DNA of 64,000 nt from positions 89,645,042 to 89,709,041 of the forward strand of contig NC_133392.1 in NCBI RefSeq assembly GCF_047511655.1, written 5' to 3'. How positions within the stretch are numbered: the first letter of the stretch is position 1; every line of letters starts with the position of its first letter. Below are positions 63,201-64,000 of this stretch, one piece after another. Position numbers and translations under genes: made by a program. This DNA is from Castor canadensis. Taxonomy: Eukaryota; Chordata; Mammalia; Rodentia; Castoridae. Under the pieces are notes generated by a model that saw nothing but the letters and a program-made list of their open reading frames with translations, made no database searches and was not told where the DNA came from.

Positions 63201-64000
63201 TCTCAAGTCATGTGCCAAACTTATTTAATAATTGTTTATAGGTCCATATCAGTATGTGACGGCATCCTCATAGGTGCTTACCCACAAACTGCCACTTATG
63301 AGAGTTCTTCAAGGCTAAATTAGTTTTTGTTGTTTTTGTTGGAAAAGAAAACGTAGCCATCCTTTCAAATACTCACTACCTTCTGGCTTTCCTCTCTATC
63401 TCCTTACTACTATAAGTCAGTACCCTAGACTTGGGCTAAGGTCAAATTCTGCTCATTTACACCATGGCATGAGATAATAGTCATATTTTTACATGCGTGG
63501 GTGTCTGTGTTTCTGTCTGGACATGCATGTTGCTGCCCTTGACAGGGTGGTAAATGAAGACAGTCATAGCTGGAATTGTTCCCTTCACTGCTCATCTTCA
63601 GCAGAACAAAACTGATTCTTGGTCCTCAGCAGAAAATTTCACAAGAAACTTCCAAGTTATAGAATAAAGAGATTTTCTGAGAACTACATGGGCAAAATAG
63701 TATTTTGCTTACTTTTTTATTCCATAATTTACACTCATTTATTTTATTTTCATATTTTTCTTTTCTATTCTTTAATTTAAAATTTTTGACACATAATAAT
63801 CGTATATATGTATGGGGTACAGCCTACATATTTTTGTTAATAACACTCTGCCCAGCAATGTCATCCATGCATTAATATCATTGACACACTATATTTTGAA
63901 TTTTTCCCTTCAATGTGAGTTAAATTCATTTGGTGAAAATCCTGAGTTCTTACCTTTTCATACGATTCTTGCTTTGCTTTGCTGTAATTATTAGCTTTCC
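30105..64000 (-). CDS. CLCA2: CLCA2, calcium-activated chloride channel regulator 2 (exons 2-14, 5' end outside)
   Basis: Thirteen minus-strand exons join in frame to about 850 codons; the missing N-terminus (about 92 residues) lies right of 64000. In order they encode the CLCA N-terminal metalloprotease domain with [13 protein letters not shown] (the HExxH zinc site), a von Willebrand A domain, the CLCA C-terminal beta-rich regions, and a single membrane helix (about [20 protein letters not shown]) followed by RRKKRADKR and a C-terminal NGTKLP. A membrane helix and this tail distinguish CLCA2 from secreted CLCA1. Family knowledge: CLCA2 is a self-cleaving surface protein of stratified and basal epithelia, p53-responsive, acting in adhesion and calcium-activated chloride conductance. 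All introns have GT/AG ends and no stop or frameshift is seen. Transcription runs toward CLCA1. Confidence 0.96.
30548..31662 (-). other. CLCA2: CLCA2 intron 13
   Basis: 1115 bases without recognisable repeats or other exons. Confidence 0.6.
31663..31896 (-). CDS. CLCA2: CLCA2 exon 13
   Basis: 234 bases, acceptor tgttacag, donor gtaggt. It encodes [20 protein letters not shown] and [16 protein letters not shown], then the fibronectin-III-like start [14 protein letters not shown]. Confidence 0.95.
32110..32140. repeat. (CA)n microsatellite, UG repeat in the CLCA2 transcript
   Basis: A CA run of about 31 bases, some 215 bases upstream of the exon 13 acceptor in transcript direction. Confidence 0.95.
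32455..32525 (+). mobile_element. ID-type SINE (intron 12)
   Basis: It has tRNA-like text ('ggctgtagcttagtggtaca' and 'gggttcaatccccagcacca') close to the rodent ID consensus. Confidence 0.88.
33149..33219. repeat. (TC)n(CA)n compound microsatellite (intron 12)
   Basis: A TC run of about 38 bases followed by a CA run of about 34 bases. In transcript sense it is a UG run then a GA run, starting about 60 bases after the exon 12 donor. Confidence 0.97.
33280..33450 (-). CDS. CLCA2: CLCA2 exon 12
   Basis: 171 bases, acceptor tatattcag, donor gtaaga. It encodes [20 protein letters not shown] and ends [10 protein letters not shown]. The CLCA self-cleavage region in relatives lies near this part of the protein. 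Confidence 0.95.
34515..34715 (+). mobile_element. MIR SINE
   Basis: The MIR order is visible: 'ttggagtcagggaacttggt', 'gaggctcagttttattacct', 'catggggttgtgattatct'. It is old and diverged. Confidence 0.75.
35024..35239. repeat. Purine-only (GAAA)n/(GGAA)n tract
   Basis: About 215 bases of almost pure A and G on the plus strand. The right part (about 35171-35238) is a perfect GGAA run of about 17 units. Long open frames here (poly Ser-Phe-Leu-Pro or Lys-Glu-Gly-Arg) are repeat artefacts. Confidence 0.95.
36383..36653 (-). CDS. CLCA2: CLCA2 exon 11
   Basis: 271 bases, acceptor gttttgcag, donor gtaaca. It encodes [20 protein letters not shown], then [11 protein letters not shown] and [17 protein letters not shown], and ends DDGAG in phase 1. 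Confidence 0.95.
37370..37636. repeat. Ancient mammalian repeat, same uncertain family as 32020-32960
   Basis: It has 'ttttgaacaggagacaggtt' and 'agatcactctgctagaggtc', a pattern seen in very old mammalian repeats. Family not named. Confidence 0.4.
37640..37785 (+). mobile_element. B1-type SINE
   Basis: It has 'gccaggcaaggtggtgtgt' and 'ctaatcccagcattt', ending in a 13-base A run. Confidence 0.85.
37800..38200 (+). mobile_element. L2 LINE 3' fragment
   Basis: The C/T-rich text ('gtgctgtttcctctgcccaa', 'cacttccaggaagctttctc') follows the L2 3' end. The open frame at 37858-38190 is incidental. Confidence 0.6.
38584..38808 (-). CDS. CLCA2: CLCA2 exon 10
   Basis: 225 bases, acceptor ctttaacag, donor gtaggt, phase 0 at both ends. 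It encodes [20 protein letters not shown] and FDPDGRKYY and ends ISGTAK. It follows the vWA domain. Confidence 0.95.
38955..39042 (+). mobile_element. ID-type SINE (intron 9)
   Basis: It has 'ggtgtggcttaagttgtaga' and 'gagttcaaatttcatccca', then an A-rich tail. Confidence 0.8.
39461..39660 (+). mobile_element. MIR SINE (intron 9)
   Basis: It has the MIR core text 'ctggcactgtgctaaatact', 'cacattttacatatgagga' and 'gactgaggcttagagaagta'. Confidence 0.85.
42545..42625 (-). mobile_element. ID-type SINE, antisense
   Basis: It has 'ttggtggtactggagtttga' and 'atttgagtcatgcctccagc', the antisense ID pattern. Confidence 0.75.
42895..43230 (-). mobile_element. Composite SINE, antisense, with second B1 half
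   Basis: It has antisense ID text near 42940-42975 ('ctaccgtttgagttacgct'), then antisense B1 text at 43000-43100. A second antisense B1 half with an 18-base T run lies at 43131-43230. Confidence 0.65.
43727..47658 (-). mobile_element. Younger L1 LINE, 5'-truncated, with target-site duplications
   Basis: 13-bp direct repeats TATAATGACCATC at 43714-43726 and 47659-47671 bound it exactly. It begins with reversed A-rich tail and 3'UTR text, then ORF2 in broken blocks (45256-45579, 45953-46363, 46447-46809 with FADDMILY, 47002-47394). It is 5'-truncated and has no ORF1. An opposite-orientation L1 end is inserted at 44649-45243. Apart from that insertion it parallels the L1 at 23076-26198 almost line for line. 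Confidence 0.93.
44649..45243 (+). mobile_element. Nested L1 3' end with apparent 3' transduction
   Basis: Sense-strand L1 3'UTR text (44649 to about 45092) interrupts the antisense L1. It ends with a weak A-rich stretch after 'gaataataaaac'. About 135 bases that are not L1 follow. An AATAAA at 45205-45210 and, 18 bases on, an A run at 45229-45243 come next. Short diverged direct repeats ('acagggttc' near 44635, 'agagggttt' near 45242) may be the target duplication. Confidence 0.8.
48490..48575 (-). mobile_element. ID-type SINE, antisense
   Basis: It has 'ggactggggattgaactcag' and 'ttcgagctactctgtcagtc'. Confidence 0.8.
48901..49640 (-). other. CLCA2: CLCA2 intron 9, 5' part
   Basis: No repeat or exon recognised between the old L1 and exon 9. 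Intron 8 (49748-50478) likewise holds nothing recognised. Confidence 0.5.
49641..49747 (-). CDS. CLCA2: CLCA2 exon 9 (107 bases)
   Basis: Acceptor tttttcag, donor gtcaga (a weaker donor). It encodes [20 protein letters not shown] and [15 protein letters not shown]. The exon is too short to give a long open frame and was found by its fit between exons 8 and 10. It restores the reading frame exactly. Confidence 0.95.
50479..50656 (-). CDS. CLCA2: CLCA2 exon 8 (vWA domain)
   Basis: 178 bases, acceptor tatgttcag, donor gtaaaa. It encodes [20 protein letters not shown] and [12 protein letters not shown] through LEELSHLS. The position that carries TDG in metal-binding vWA domains reads TSGND (50605-50591). 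Confidence 0.96.
51003..51122 (+). mobile_element. MER5-like hAT DNA transposon (intron 7)
   Basis: It has 'cagtctctcaatctaggctg', 'ctaatggccaggccatacc' and 'tggaatctctggggattg', the order of MER5A-type elements. It is nonautonomous. Confidence 0.75.
51190..51420 (-). CDS. CLCA2: CLCA2 exon 7 (vWA domain)
   Basis: 231 bases (77 codons), acceptor gatacag, donor gtatag. It encodes [20 protein letters not shown] through [11 protein letters not shown]. This is the core of the vWA fold. Confidence 0.96.
51850..51955 (+). mobile_element. MIR fragment (intron 6)
   Basis: It has 'tctgtaagtggggataataa' and 'attgttgtgaggattaactg', the 3' part of MIR. Confidence 0.7.
52500..52975 (+). mobile_element. 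L2 LINE 3' fragment (intron 6)
   Basis: It has 'ctctcagtgaagtcttctcc' and 'gagctgatcacactgtaat', then 'gcaccagataaatgaatgag', the order of the L2 3' end. Confidence 0.75.
53320..53440 (+). mobile_element. MIR fragment (intron 6)
   Basis: It has 'aacagctaccacttactact' and 'ataactctatgaaacaggca', a MIR-like order. Confidence 0.6.
53690..54295 (-). mobile_element. Probable endogenous retrovirus solitary LTR
   Basis: The minus strand begins TGTGGGGAGAGATTATGAG at 54295. It has a TATAAAA element at 54069-54063 and, downstream, four imperfect copies of a TGGGACAGTG-type unit (53841, 53898, 53941 and 53960). The layout (TG start, TATA in the middle, no reading frames) suggests a lineage-specific retroviral LTR. 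The far end and target duplication were not resolved, so the left limit is approximate. Confidence 0.5.
54655..54740 (-). mobile_element. ID-type SINE, antisense (intron 6)
   Basis: It has 'tatggtactaggaatgaacc', 'cctcacgcatgctaagcaca' and 'ctgaaagcccc'. Confidence 0.8.
54800..54965 (+). mobile_element. MIR fragment (intron 6)
   Basis: It has 'aggtactaatatccctgtca' and 'cagcttactctcgattacac', then 'cttgattagagacc'; old and diverged. Confidence 0.65.
55407..55634 (-). CDS. CLCA2: CLCA2 exon 6 (start of vWA domain)
   Basis: 228 bases, acceptor ttttccag, donor gtaaca, phase 0 at both ends. It encodes [16 protein letters not shown] and ends with [14 protein letters not shown]. The metal-site position DxSxS reads DVSSK (55430-55416), with the last Ser missing. 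Confidence 0.96.
55635..57552 (-). other. CLCA2: CLCA2 intron 5
   Basis: 1.9 kb. A possible old MIR-like remnant lies at 56250-56420. Otherwise nothing recognised. Confidence 0.5.
57553..57712 (-). CDS. CLCA2: CLCA2 exon 5
   Basis: 160 bases, acceptor catttttag, donor gtaagt. It encodes [20 protein letters not shown] and ends [10 protein letters not shown]. It is the cysteine-rich stretch between the protease motif and the vWA domain. Confidence 0.95.
58300..58850. mobile_element. L1 fragments, both orientations (intron 4)
   Basis: 58300-58620 reads sense ('tggcatatccacacaatgaa'). 58640-58850 resembles antisense L1 3'UTR ('tttacctcacataatgttta'). Both are short and diverged, and the second abuts the exon 4 donor. 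Confidence 0.5.
58857..58965 (-). CDS. CLCA2: CLCA2 exon 4 (zinc metalloprotease motif)
   Basis: 109 bases, acceptor ttccacag, donor gtgagt. It encodes [18 protein letters not shown]. The HEWAH zinc-binding and catalytic motif lies at 58951-58937, and the third ligand region (FDE) at 58921-58913. The start is fixed by keeping the frame Gly-Arg-Val across the junction, which rules out a second AG four bases further on. Confidence 0.96.
59600..59830 (+). mobile_element. B1-type SINE dimer (intron 3)
   Basis: It has 'tggctgtgtgccatggctca' and 'ataatcctggctactag', then a second half ('tgcacctgtcatcccaacta') ending in an A-rich stretch. Confidence 0.7.
60400..61310 (+). mobile_element. L2-like LINE fragments (intron 3)
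   Basis: A C/T-rich stretch with L2-like order ('catggcctcctacctggact', 'gatatctccttggtgaggt', 'cttagagctccc'). Open frames here are incidental. Confidence 0.5.
61349..61499 (-). CDS. CLCA2: CLCA2 exon 3
   Basis: 151 bases, acceptor aatctag, donor gtaagt. It encodes [20 protein letters not shown] and then CGKEGKYI up to TAGYGSR, with conserved cysteine-containing RGCGKEG of the CLCA N-terminal domain. It ends in phase 1. Confidence 0.95.
61755..61938 (+). mobile_element. Composite B1/ID SINE (intron 2)
   Basis: It has 'accaggtgtggtggtacatt' and 'gcctgtaacttcaactactc', then ID-like 'gggtgcagctcaactctga' and a 15-base A run. Confidence 0.75.
62461..62505. repeat. (TG)n microsatellite (intron 2)
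   Basis: A TG run interrupted once by GA, followed by a GA-rich stretch to about 62527. Confidence 0.95.
62530..63953 (-). other. CLCA2: CLCA2 intron 2, 5' part
   Basis: Mostly nothing recognised. 63770-63900 resembles antisense old L1 3'UTR ('tatatgtatggggtacagcc'). Confidence 0.5.
63954..64000 (-). CDS. CLCA2: CLCA2 exon 2 (3' end only)
   Basis: The last 47 bases of the exon encode [15 protein letters not shown] and end at donor gtaaga in phase 0. The exon continues beyond the window edge. This is the N-terminal protease domain. Confidence 0.9.

Overview
The window is nuclear DNA of a mammal, almost certainly a rodent. Coding exons are short, flanked by GT/AG splice sites and spread over kilobases. 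The rest is L1 LINEs, tRNA-derived ID-type and B1-type SINEs (often joined into one composite element), MaLR LTRs, MIR, L2, Tigger and MER5-like DNA transposons, and microsatellites. The composite B1-plus-ID SINE and the lineage-specific L1 3' end look like those of a castorimorph rodent such as beaver. That species guess is inference only.

Layout, all genes on the minus strand. At the left edge lies coding exon 1 of CLCA1 (1067-1228, start ATG at 1226-1228); the rest of CLCA1 continues left of the window. From about 1.3 to 30 kb is the CLCA1-CLCA2 intergenic region, packed with repeats. It also holds an unexpected partial, intron-containing copy of a receptor-type protein tyrosine phosphatase (closest to PTPRK, four exons, 14587-18261) with a nonsense codon and a lost splice donor. 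From 30105 to the right edge runs CLCA2: thirteen exons, here numbered 2 (cut by the window edge) to 14, giving an open frame of about 850 codons that ends in a membrane segment and a basic tail. Exon 1 and most of exon 2 lie right of the window.

CLCA proteins are secreted or membrane-anchored self-cleaving metalloproteases with a von Willebrand A domain. They regulate calcium-activated chloride conductance and cell adhesion. Their tandem head-to-tail arrangement here (CLCA2 upstream of CLCA1 in the direction of transcription) is the conserved mammalian CLCA cluster. The largest CLCA2 intron (38809-49640) was enlarged by an old L1. A younger L1 sits inside that one with matching target-site duplications, and a third, opposite-strand L1 3' end sits inside the younger L1 and carries what looks like a 3' transduction.

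No novel multi-gene system is evident. The most interesting items are the PTPRK-like duplicate, the nested L1 with a transduced 3' flank, a 62-bp L1 micro-insertion, a 30-bp near-perfect palindrome, and an unidentified segment at about 6.3-7.5 kb.
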